Below, piece after piece: positions 41,019 through 51,734 of a stretch of DNA of 54,367 bases. Numbering within the stretch: the stretch's first letter is position 1; every line of letters starts with the position of its first letter. The translations under genes and the position numbers were made by a program. The notes under the pieces are model-generated. The model was not told the origin of the DNA. It searched no databases and was given only the letters and a program-made list of their open reading frames with translations. The DNA comes from Catenaria anguillulae PL171 (lineage: Eukaryota; Blastocladiomycota; Blastocladiomycetes; Blastocladiales; Catenariaceae): NCBI GenBank assembly GCA_002102555.1, contig MCFL01000165.1, positions 1 through 54,367 of the forward strand, given 5' to 3'.

Positions 41019-41282
41019 TCACATGAACGATGCAATAAACTCGTTGTCATCAAGCGACATCGAAGCGGCGATGAAAGGTTGCTGGCTTGCATGCACAGGC
41101 ATTGCGTGGGACAAGACAAGTAGGTAGACAGGGTGCACGGCGTCAAGTTCGCAGGGAATGTGTGAAATGAATGGCAGATGAGGGCGACCTTGGCCAGGGC
41201 GGCCACAAATGAGGGTTTCATCCCGTGTTGGGGGGTGTATGTATTTCACATCGTGACCTTCAAGTTGTGCCAAGGCAGCCAT
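41019..41282 (-). CDS. Possible small protein, 87 residues
   Basis: An open frame from ATG 41282 beginning 'MAALAQLEGHDVKYIHPPTR' and ending 'MSLDDNEFIASFM'. Its composition is ordinary protein-like rather than low-complexity, and it lies alone in intergenic DNA. I recognise no family. It could be a chance frame or the last exon of a longer gene. Confidence 0.3.
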   Translation of the reverse strand: MAALAQLEGHDVKYIHPPTRDETLICGRPGQGRPHLPFISHIPCELDAVHPVYLLVLSHAMPVHASQQPFIAASMSLDDNEFIASFM

Positions 41283-41757
41283 GAGCTGTGCTGCGTTTGT
41301 GGGTGGATCCTTGTTTTGAGTGACTCATAAGGGCCGTGTGGGATAGTGGAAGCCGCACAGAAGCATCGCGGAAACCGCACGGCTTCGACTTGTGTGGCTT
41401 GTCGATCTCACGTTTTCCGAGCTGGGTTGATTTTGCCGAATCTCGTCCGACGACGACAAAAACCTTTGAGCAACACTTCATGCCATGACATTGACTCTTG
41501 TGTCATAGCACCCAACGCAATCGCTACTCCCTGTCCGGGCCAGCAGATTCTTGTCGCTTTGACCCCGGCCCACCCCTACGCCCGCTTCCTCGCCAAGGCT
41601 ATCAGCCCTCACCACGGCCACCACTCCCACCGCCACCCTCGATCTGGCGGCCGCAGTCCCCAGCCCGTCAGTGAGCCATTCACATCCATTCACGACCGAT
41701 CGCCCAACAACCTTACGCTCTGCTTCCATTCGGGCCATTCCAGTCGATTCTGCCACC
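41283..41757. other. 5' flank of the USP gene
   Basis: About 475 bases between the small minus-strand frame and the deubiquitinase start. A plus-strand frame overlaps but shows nothing conserved. The deubiquitinase promoter must lie here. Confidence 0.4.
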
Positions 41758-44700
41758 ATGCACTCCAAATCCAGTCCCGCACCCGACAACCCAGCCGGAG
41801 ACGCGGCCAATGGCGCCGGATCGAGCCCACCGCGGCGCCAGCCACCAGAATCGCCACGTTCCCGACCCGATAACTCGGCCTCTGAAGTTATCTCCTCTTC
41901 GCTGCCTCATTCCCCTGATGGCCTTGGCGGTGACTCATCTCCTACCATCGTATTACCTTCATATGATCGCAATCCAACACTTGTCACGGTAAAAACGGCG
42001 GCACCCCCTGTCGATAAGGACGACGAACTATCCGATCCGCCCGAATTCGATATGTCCGCTGATGACACCGAGGACGACGACCCGATCAGCGTTGATGACA
42101 ACGCGGCTCCAACAAAACCGCAGCTTGCCAAGACACCGGGCGTTGTCCGTCCCATGTCGCACGATACCGAAGGTGACGCTGAGGACGACGATGCTTACGA
42201 GGACGTGGATGCTCTCATGGAGCAAGACTCTACGGATGGCGAGGATGAGCAGATTCAAATCATTCGCGAAACGCCTGCACCTGCGCCCGCACCCGTCGTG
42301 CCGCAGGGTCCAATGTTGCCGCCGTTTCTCGGGCCTCCGAACGAAACCGACTCCCAGTTTAAGACTCGCATGGGCAATGTCCGGCGCAAGTTTTCCAGTC
42401 GCAACTTCTCTGACGAAGAAAAGTATCGCATGACATATGCTGTGCACACCACCTTGGTCTACTTGCTTTCGCACGACCTTGCTTTCAGTCACTCACGCTC
42501 GCAGTTTTTTGTTCTTCGGATTGTACCTGAGGTTGCCGAACGGTTAATGCGAGAGAGGGCGTACGTCGCTCTCTTTCATGGTCGCTCACGCTTCATTCTT
42601 TTGCTGACCCCCCGTCCAACGTCACTTTTCTCAGCTGCCATTCGCAGCCATTCACCAACCTTATTGACGAAATAGTCAACCGCACCCTGTTTTTGTTTAC
42701 CCTCGTTCCCGACCCGCTCATGCACGACTCGGGCTCCTTGATTCGCGCAGTTCACCAACTGTTGGAAGAGGACCCGCTCGGAATGGACGATTCTGAAGAT
42801 GACGAGGTACCTACCCCGAATCTCCACGCTCTTTACTTCTGCTGACGACATATGCCGCTGACCTGGATCACCCCCAGATGAACGACATTGACGATGTTTC
42901 TTACCGGTGGGAGCTTATTCACCACTTCACCTTTACATACCAAGGTGTTCTACACGTCTCGCGCTACGCAAACAATCCAGGATTACCCTTCCACCTGCTC
43001 CGGCTCTTGTTTGAAATCGCCTCCTCGTGCCAGTCTATCATCACACCTGCTCGGCCGCCGTACTCGTCGGAAGAAATGCGGGTCCAAGCGCATCGAGATC
43101 AAGACATGGCCGACACCATCAACCAGCTCATGATTGATCTGTCTCAAGCCGCCATGGCACGCGTCAAGCTGCTTGGCCGGTCGGACGAGGATATCAAGGC
43201 GGTGGATCGACGCCAGTTTTCGGATTTGATCGAGGTGGTGGATGTCATGAACCGTTTTGCGGCAATGCAGCTCAGGCAGACCATTGCTTCCGTGTGCTTG
43301 GCGTGCACCGTTCTCGACAAGCGGCTGTTTGGGCTGTCCGTCGTCAAGGATTTGATTCATTCCGTGAGCACGCCGTCGCCAGAGATGATTCGCCAAGTGA
43401 CCACAGGGCATACCGCGCCCCCGCAAGTCGCACCTGCCGCGGCTCAACCAGATATCAACACGCCCGTCACGCCCGCGGTCCCCAATGCGTCACCCATGAT
43501 TGGCCCACAGCTTCCCGGCCAAGTTTCACCTGCTGCTGCGGCTGCCATCGCTGCTCAGGTATGTCAAATTTTCATGTGATTACATTTTATCATCTACTCA
43601 CTGTGGAATCGACTGACAACCTGTGTATTGACCCGTTGGTAGGCGTCCCAATCTGCGCAAAACGCCATTGCCTCATTCATGGCCAACTACCGCCCCGAAT
43701 TCGGGTCGCCGCAAGACCGTGAGGCGGCCGACCTGGCGCACTGGCTCATCTCGGAAGACATCATTGACCGCCTGTTTGTACGCAACGTGCACTTGGAGCT
43801 TGTGCAGCGGTCAGGCGACGTGGTATGCTTTCTTCTGCGCCGATCGGTCATTACCGACGAGGACATGTCGCCCGTATGGCAACTGCTCAGACCCATGCAC
43901 CACGCCACGTTGCGAACGGCGGCCGCGCGAGTGCTGGGCGAGTGCGCGGCGGAGATGGCGATTGATACGCTGCAAGCGTCGGTTGTGCGAGTGCGCGAAA
44001 TGGATGCAGGTGACATTGACGAGCCCGTCGTGTCGATGGTGCAGCAGATGGTCAGGGCCGTTTTGGAGTATCGCAAGGTGAGCGTGACCGATGGGCAGAC
44101 GCAGTACCATCAGTACTTGCAGCGCGTCGAGCAGTATTTGCAATGTCGATCGGTGGTTTCGCGATCCGCGGCGGCGTCAACAAGCCCCACGGGGTCTCAG
44201 CAGCAGCAACAACAAATCCAGCAGCATCAGCATCCACGCCAACGCGCTTTCGACGACTACCTCATTCTAGTTCAACAAACCGCAAGCGAATCGCTCGACC
44301 TAGTATGGAACCTGGTGCGGGACTCGAGCCACTTGCCCACTACAAGCGTAGCGACCTCGCTTGGTGGATGGACGGTACCATCCGGTACTCGCCCACCTTG
44401 TCTTCCGAGGACTTGACGCCGCTCATGGTGTCTGCGCTGAGTGACCTGCAAATGCACCAGTCGGTCGTTCCGGCGTGCATTGTGCTGCGTGCGCTCGTGG
44501 TCAACGGGACGCTGGACGATGAAGAAACACGCGCCATGATTCGCGCAAAGGTCGTGGACGATTTCGTGGCCATCTCCAAGAATCCTCAGTGGGACCCAAC
44601 GTTTGCCATTGACGAAGAGTTTAAAGCACGCGCAAACTTGTTGCACGTGCTCGTGTCGTCGCCGGTGGGGTCGGGCGGGGCGGCTTCGAGTGTGCCGCTG

Positions 44701-47700
44701 ACGCGTGACGAGGGCATTACGTTGTGGAATGCATTGGCGCCGTCGCCATTGTTGCAGCAGACGTTTTTCGGGTATTTGAGGTGGATTATCGAGGAGACCG
44801 AGACCGAAATGCCGCCAGAGACGAGGGTCCAGAATCGGAGCACCGTGGCGCGGTTGGTCATTGACGGCGTGCGCGATCGGTTGGCGGCAGCGACGCCCGC
44901 AGGGACGGCTGCCGATGGATCCGAGTTGGTGTCGGAGCCGCTCATGCATCTGGTGCGTGAAGCCATTGTGTACGTGGCAGTGGAGGATGGCGAAATGACG
45001 CCCGACAAGACAGTCGTCAAGCCCGTGGCCAACGAGGATCTCGTGTGGCAGATTCTGGCCGGCGGCGCCGCGGCCGCTTGCCTCTCTGTTCCCGGGTCGC
45101 CCATCTCACCGATAGCAAGTTCAAACTCGATTAGCAATGTGGACCAAACCGTGGTGCAGAGCGCCGCACAGTTTATTGTGGCACTGTCGTTACAAGGTTC
45201 GCACGAGTACTTGGCATCTAGCGTTGAGCCGTTCGTGACGCGGGTCATTACTAGGCTGGGTCGAACGACCGATGTGCGGGCGTTTCGATCCATTTTGCAT
45301 GTATTGCAAATGTACATGGCGCAGTTTCAAGCACGGTTCCCCAAGGCGGCGGGTGCGGTTGGCGGACAAGACGCCGGTTTGTCGTTGCCGCACAAGTCCA
45401 TGTTGGGTGCCGTAAAGCCGCTGGTGCTGACCATTCGGCCAAACGGATCCAACGTCAAGGCGGCCACGACGGCAACCAACGGATCCCTCGAGCTCGAGTT
45501 GCCGGGTCTCTCGACCGTCGCCATGTTGCGCTCGCGGCTTGCGGAATTGTTCAACGTAACCGATGACCCGGACCGGATCCGCCCATTTGCACGCGGCAAG
45601 GAGCTGACGGCAGGCGGGCCGGCTTCGCAGCTCTTGTCCGAGTTGGGCATTGAGACCCGCGACACGATCCAAGTCATGATTCGCCCGCTCAAGGCAGATG
45701 ACAAGACCCCATCGCCGCCCGCCGAGGCCAACCCAGAAAAGGCCAACTCGGCGGAATCGCCCGATTCAGAAAAGCTCAAAGCCCTTCAAGTCAGCAGCAA
45801 CGTGGGTGACGATGCCGGCGACGCGGAGCAACTGGATGAGGCCACGGCAACCGCAGCAACGGACGTAACACGGCCCGAACCCGTGTCTGTCTCAGTGGAA
45901 TCGCCCGATCCGGAAATGCTGGAGGCGTTACAAGTCAGCTACAGCATCGATGCCAACGCCATGGACGAGGGTACACCCGCGAGGTCGGCACCGCCGCTGT
46001 CGCCATCGGCGCCTCCTTCCATTCCAAGTCCCCAAGTGCTGCTTACGAGGCCAGAGTTGTTTTCGCACATCATGGACTTGCTCTCATTTGGCGATCGGCG
46101 AGCGCTTCTTGTGTACGGGTTTCTGCAAGAGCTTCCGACGCTACCCAGCCTTGCTCATCAATTGACGCCCGCCGGCGGCATGCCTGCGGCCGATTTGCTC
46201 AACCCGCGGTTGCCATATCGGTACTTGTACACGCTCGAAGTGTTGCAGATTGCGGCACTCCAAAACTGCTACGATTCAGGTTGGCGCGCCAGCATGCGAG
46301 AGCGAGGCATTTTGCGGACTGTGGCCAACAACTTGGTGGACTTGGACCAATCGCAAAAGGCGGGGCGGCGGTGTTTGCTGGCGTCGCTCGTTGTGTTGAG
46401 CACGGTCGCACAGGAGCTCGCCGACGATCCCCTAGTCCAAGTGCAGCAGATTGAAGAATTCATGTGCCGTACCATCACAAGTGGGCCGCATCCTGAAATT
46501 GTGTGCGAGTGCCTCCGGTTCTTGTTCTTGCTCGTGTCACTGCGCCCCGAGGCAAGCGCTGGGCAGGATGTCTGTGGTGTTGTGCAAGGTGTATTGACGT
46601 CGGCCGAGTCTCAAGTTCGGTCATTTGCTTGTGAGCAACTTATGGTTGCGACATCGCTCCCCATGGACTTGGTCTCGCACTTGTGGTCGCTCGTAGACGT
46701 TGACGGAATGCCCAGCGAGCTGTACGCCATCCTCAACCACTTTCTCGAGACGCCCTTGGCCGTGTCTGTTCGTGCTTCGCCCAACACGGTTAATCGTCTC
46801 TTTGAATCGGTTCGCAACAACCCAACGGCTCCCAAGCTCGGACTGTTGGCCAGCTTGATTGCGCCCGGGTGCGCTCCTTCCGACGAGGAAATCCTGGACT
46901 TTGGATCCACGCTCTACACCAACATGTACCCAGCCGACTGGAACCAAGACCCGCCCATATGCAACCCAGACTTGCGCGAAGCAGCGCATCGCGTGATTGC
47001 CTCCATGTGCCGCGTCTCGCCCAAATTGACAAAGGTTATTTCAGAGCAGCTGATCACCTTTCTGGCTCCCTTGGACGCCGTCATGTCCAGCCCTTTCGAG
47101 TGCGACCCGAAAAAGACGACTCGTCGCACCTTTGTCGGCCTGGTCAATCAAGGAGCCACGTGCTATCAAAACAGCTTGCTGCAACACTTTTTCATGGATC
47201 GGGCGTTCCGCCGTGGCATCCTTGAGTGCGAGCCTTTGCCGGAGGTCTTGGCCGAGGCAAACGGTGGCGCCGGCGTTGCCAATGCAAAACCAGCGTCAGG
47301 AGGCAAGGAGAAAAAACGCAAGGAGCGTGGGTCGACGATTCGAGCGTTGCAGGCATTGTTTGCGGAATTGCAGGTTCGTTTGCCGTCCCATTCATTGCCT
47401 GCATTTTCCTTATGCTAACGATTCTCCTGCTGCTGCTGTTGCCGGATCTAACAGGAATCTCAACGGCAATATGCGGAAACCTCCACATTCATCGATACGC
47501 TCCGGACGGCCGAGGGCGAGGAAATCAACCCATTTGTGCAAATGGACGTCGACGAGTTCTACAACCAATTGTTTGACCGCCTCGAGTCCGAGATGAAGGG
47601 CACTCCCCAAGTCGACATGCTCGACCACCGGTACGGCGGCCGTCTGGTGCACATGATCGAGTCCAACGAGTGTGGCCACGTATCGACGCGTGAAGAGCCG

Positions 47701-49446
47701 TACCATGCACTGCAGTGCGAGGTCAAGGGTCGGCAAACACTCGAGGAAAGCCTGGCTCACTATGTGCAGGGCGAGTCGCTCTCGGGCGACAACAAGTACC
47801 GGTGCTCCACGTGCAACAACCTCGTTGATGCTGTCAAGTCTACCCACGTGGGAACATTGCCAACCAACTTGATTTTCCACTTGAAGCGGTTCGAGTTTGA
47901 CATGGAGTTCTTTCACCGCATCAAAATCAACGACCGGTTCGAATTTCCACCAACGATTGACATGCGGCCGTACTTGACACCGGCAGGTCGTGCCGCCACG
48001 CCAGGCTCGGCCGCTGATCCAGGGGAAACCAAGTATGATTTGACGGGTGTACTCGTGCACATGGGCACCTCCGAGTCGGGCCACTATTACTCGTTCATTC
48101 GAGACGCCGAGACCCTCGAGTGGTTCCAATTCAACGACACGATCGTTTCGCCATTCCAAGTTGACCATTTACCCGAGGAGGCCTTTGGTGGTGGCAAAGC
48201 CAACTCGGCGTATATGCTCGTTTACCGACGCCGCGGGACCGCCGACGACCCAGCAGCAGAGCAAGCCGCGGCCAAGGCGGCCATCCCCAAGGACACGCTC
48301 GAGGCCATTTACGAAACGAATGCAGAGTTGCGCTCCAACTTGTGTCTCTTTGATCGTCCGCTTGGCGAGCTTGTGCTCAACCTCGGCCAATTTGACCTGA
48401 CCTCGTGGATCGTTCCCGTTGCGGTTTACTACGTGCGTGTTGCGCTCCGGGGCACGGACCGTACGCTCTTGACGCAGATATCGTCCTTGATTGCCGAGTC
48501 CATCACTCAGCCTTTGGCCGATTGGTTCTTGGGCTACTTTGTGGCCATCCCCCGGCCGTGGGCGGCCATTGCACACAATGTGATTGATGCGACATCCCCC
48601 GACATCCGCGCCAACGTGGTCAACACGCTGTCGGCCGTGATACGGCATCGCGCGAGCGATCTCGCCGTCCGCCAGTTTGCCTCTGTCCTGTCGCACACGT
48701 TTGTTGAGGTCGACTTGCGCCTTTGGTGGCGGACGTGCGATCAAATTTGCGTGCTCGCCCTTGCTGTACTCGACCGCGTGCCCAACGCATTCGAAAAGAA
48801 CATTGCCAAGCTGATTAGCACCGTGACGGGCGATTGGGATCGGCAGAGTAAGACCAACATCATGGCTATCTCAAAGGCCAACTTGCGCCCAATCAATGTT
48901 CTTATCCTGCGCGCTGTTTTCAACGCCGACTCGATGGACGTGCCTTCGCTTCTCTTCGTGTCCAACGACCGTCACGCATGTCTGTACTTTGTCCAACTCG
49001 CGGTTTACTGCCATGAATGGGTCGATCTCTTGGAGCCTCTCACGGCCATTGCGAAAAAGTTTGGTGTTGCCGGGTCCATGTATATCGGGCTGGTTGGCGC
49101 CATCAAGTACATTCAAACGCCTGAGGCGCACCAGTTCTTGCGCCAAGCGTTCAAGGCCATCACCAGCGTGTCAACTCCCAAGGACCGTGAACTCGCGATT
49201 GGATGGCTCAAGTGGGTTGTGGAATCGGAAGCAAAGGAATTGAGCGAGATGGCGGGCATCACGATTGTGTTGGTGTTGTATATGCTGGCCGGTTGCGAGG
49301 AGACCTTGCCCGTTGTCCGGGTCACTGCCAACGTGTGGATGCTGCTTCGGGCTTCCCCGAGTCCGCTCGTCAAGGGCTATGTCACGCAGTTTTTGCAAGT
49401 CATTGGGGTGTTGGCTCCCAACCCACCCGCACCGGCTGGGCGTTGA
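41758..49446 (+). CDS. USP9X-like giant ubiquitin-specific protease
   Basis: ATG 41758 has a strong CCACC context. Exons: 41758-42560, 42635-42806, 42878-43558, 43643-47373 (with one frame change near 44340) and 47455-49446; introns are 71-84 nt. The total is about 2460 residues, close to USP9X (about 2550). An acidic N-terminus precedes long helical repeats. A ubiquitin-like stretch lies at about 1145-1234 ('LVLTIRPNG' to 'RDTIQVMIRP'). The catalytic domain has the Cys box 'FVGLVNQGATCYQNSLLQHF' (Cys near 1725, codon 47161), 'QMDVDEFYNQLFDRLE', a CxxC ('YRCSTCNN') and the His box 'TSESGHYYSFIRD'. It should remove ubiquitin from proteins. The frame change may be a missing base or a ~44-nt intron (GTATGG...AAG). 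Confidence 0.88.
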
Positions 49447-49696
49447 GTTTGGCGTGGTCCGTGCATGCAGACGCGGCGGGAAGCAGACGAAGAAAACAGA
49501 ATTCATCAAGTGTAGTATACCTCCGAAATAGTTACATGTCCCCCGCTCGTCGTCGTTGATTGGTCTTGTCGTTCCTGGTCCTGTGTACATTTAACCATTC
49601 TATTCAGGCGATTCTCACTTGAATGTCTATTTACACACGGTTCACAGCACGGTTGCGTTGTATTGATTACCGTTTCAATATCCACACACACGGGAA

Positions 49697-51025
49697 TCAT
49701 CCAAGTTTGAGTTTCCTCACTGGTGTCACTTCCACCTCCTTTCCACGCCCATTCACAATCGTCATGGATGCCGCCCGCTTCAACTGTGGCCGTCCCTGCT
49801 CGGCTGCCACGTGTTGCTCGTGTCGATGGGGCTTGGGCAACATTTGGGGCGCCGTAGGCGCGGGCGCATCGACAAAATAAGCTGCCGCCAATGCTTCCTC
49901 TGCGGCTGGCCGCGCATTTGGGTTCAACGTCAAGAGCCGATCCAGCAGCGACAGTGCCTGATCCGACGCGGCAGTAAACAGCTCGCGCAAGGGAGTAGGC
50001 GGGTGCATTTCGAATCTCATGCCCTTTGCCAAGTCGGCGAATCCGGGCCAGGTCAGTTCCGTGGGCGTGCCGCGTGCCTTGAAGATGAGGTGCAGCTGGT
50101 CGAGGTCGCGCTCGCCGGGAAGGAATGGGATGCGAAGCATGAGTTCCGCAAAGATGCATCCGGCGGACCACATGTCGACAGAGTAGGCGTAGTGTCGGGC
50201 GGAGAGAAAGAGTTCGGGTGGGCGGTACCAGCTATGATTTATCGGAAGCAATGGCGATTGGGTTAGACATGGATCGTTGTGGTCGAGCGGCAGAGCGAAA
50301 GCGTGACAGACATGGTAATAACTTGAGCAGACATTGGCCGAGTGAGATTTGGATCTTGACCAAAGTCGCGAGCAAGACCGAAATCGGCAAGTTTGAGCTG
50401 GCCGTCGCGGCCAATGAGCAAGTTGTTAGGCTTCAAATCCTGAGAACACACCCACACCAAACGAGGAATTGGTCACCACAAACGAGAAAGTTCAGAGCAC
50501 ACCAGTAGATTTATGACTACTCGATGCAGCACCCAATTCTTGTGGCACCAAGCAATCCCTCGCAACATCATGAGCATCCACGACTTGATATCGGCGTCCT
50601 TGAAAGTGAGCGACTTGTCTTTGATGACCTTTTCCAGGTCTGTGTCGAGGTACTCGAGGACCAGATTGAGCGACATGCCATTCCGATACACGTCAATCAA
50701 CTACACAATCCAAACGGCCGCCGTGGATTCTCCTCTTCACGTCAATCATGTGGTCAATTACATGGCTCGAGGTTGGAGACAGACAGACATACATCAACCA
50801 CGTTGGGATGATGCAGCTCCTGCAACACCTTGAGCTCGCGAATCGCAGAAAGATCCATGCCCATGTCCGACTGCATCATGAGGCCCACACGAATCTCCTT
50901 GATGGCTACGGTGCGCTGCGTTTGCGTGTCGAAGCCGCGGTACCACCTTGGCATAGGTACCCTCGCCGACCTTGACGTCGCGCCGGTTACCGTTGGCCCT
51001 TTTGCTCGGCGGTTATGGGTGGCAT
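49697..51025 (-). CDS. CDK7/Kin28-like cyclin-dependent kinase
   Basis: Exons 51025-50793, 50700-50521, 50439-50312 and 50231-49697; introns are 92, 81 and 80 nt. About 357 residues once two single-base frame changes in exon 1 are allowed (exon 1 is 233 nt, 231 needed). Motifs: Gly-loop 'VGEGTYAKV', 'VAIKEIRVG', PSTAIRE-like '[14 protein letters not shown]', catalytic '[11 protein letters not shown]', '[11 protein letters not shown]', T-loop '[13 protein letters not shown]', and the CDK7-typical '[15 protein letters not shown]' and '[10 protein letters not shown]'. CDK7 is the CAK and the TFIIH kinase that phosphorylates Pol II CTD in the nucleus. The T-loop 'TIW' differs from the usual CDK7 'TRW'. 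The two frame changes lie in 'aaaagg' and 'ggtggtacc' and look like base-calling errors. Confidence 0.87.
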
Positions 51026-51734
51026 CGTCAGTTGTTATTTTGGCGGGTTCGTAGGAATTGCAGAGAGTGATCTGAGTGATTGAAATGCATTGGAATGGTA
51101 TGGATAGAAACTCGTTATCATGGATATTCGTCTGGACTTTGAAAGCAGTCAACCAAGTCATCGGAGCACCATCCACCAAGAAGGGATCAGCACCCATCCG
51201 AAATCCACGTCCACGACTGTCACAGGACGATCGATGGCCGAGTGACGTCGTGACAACAGTTACAGTGGATGAGTAAGTATATGAGGAATTGTATGTATCG
51301 AAATACCCACGTACACAGAAACGGCTACACAAACAAAATGAAATGCTCTGGACTGGTGAAGGTAACCAAGAATTATGCAAGATCAACAAAAGATTTGGTG
51401 ATGAAGACGAATTGCGACTGGGTTATCTGAGGGCGATGGAGAGGATTACGTTGCAAAGAGTATCGAGACTTGTGGATACGGGTAGCCAAATAAACAAGTA
51501 GCAAAATAAGAAACAGAACAGGGGTGTCCATGACAGAAGTGTTGGCAAGTGGGAATGAGAGGGCAGGAACAGAACACTAGGTGAAGAATGAGCAAGAAAA
51601 ATGAAATGACAGTTTTTACAACTGTACAAGCGTCGAGTTGGGGACCCGCCCCAATCATGCCGCGATTGTCGAGCCAAAGGTCGTTAGTTAGATGCCAGGC
51701 TGCTGAGGCGCGTCAGCAGCTTGCTCAGGCTGAA
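51026..51734. other. Intergenic region
   Basis: About 700 bases between CDK7's start and the guanylyl cyclase's end, A-rich on the plus strand past 51280. Minus-strand frames here are not conserved. No gene is seen. Confidence 0.4.
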
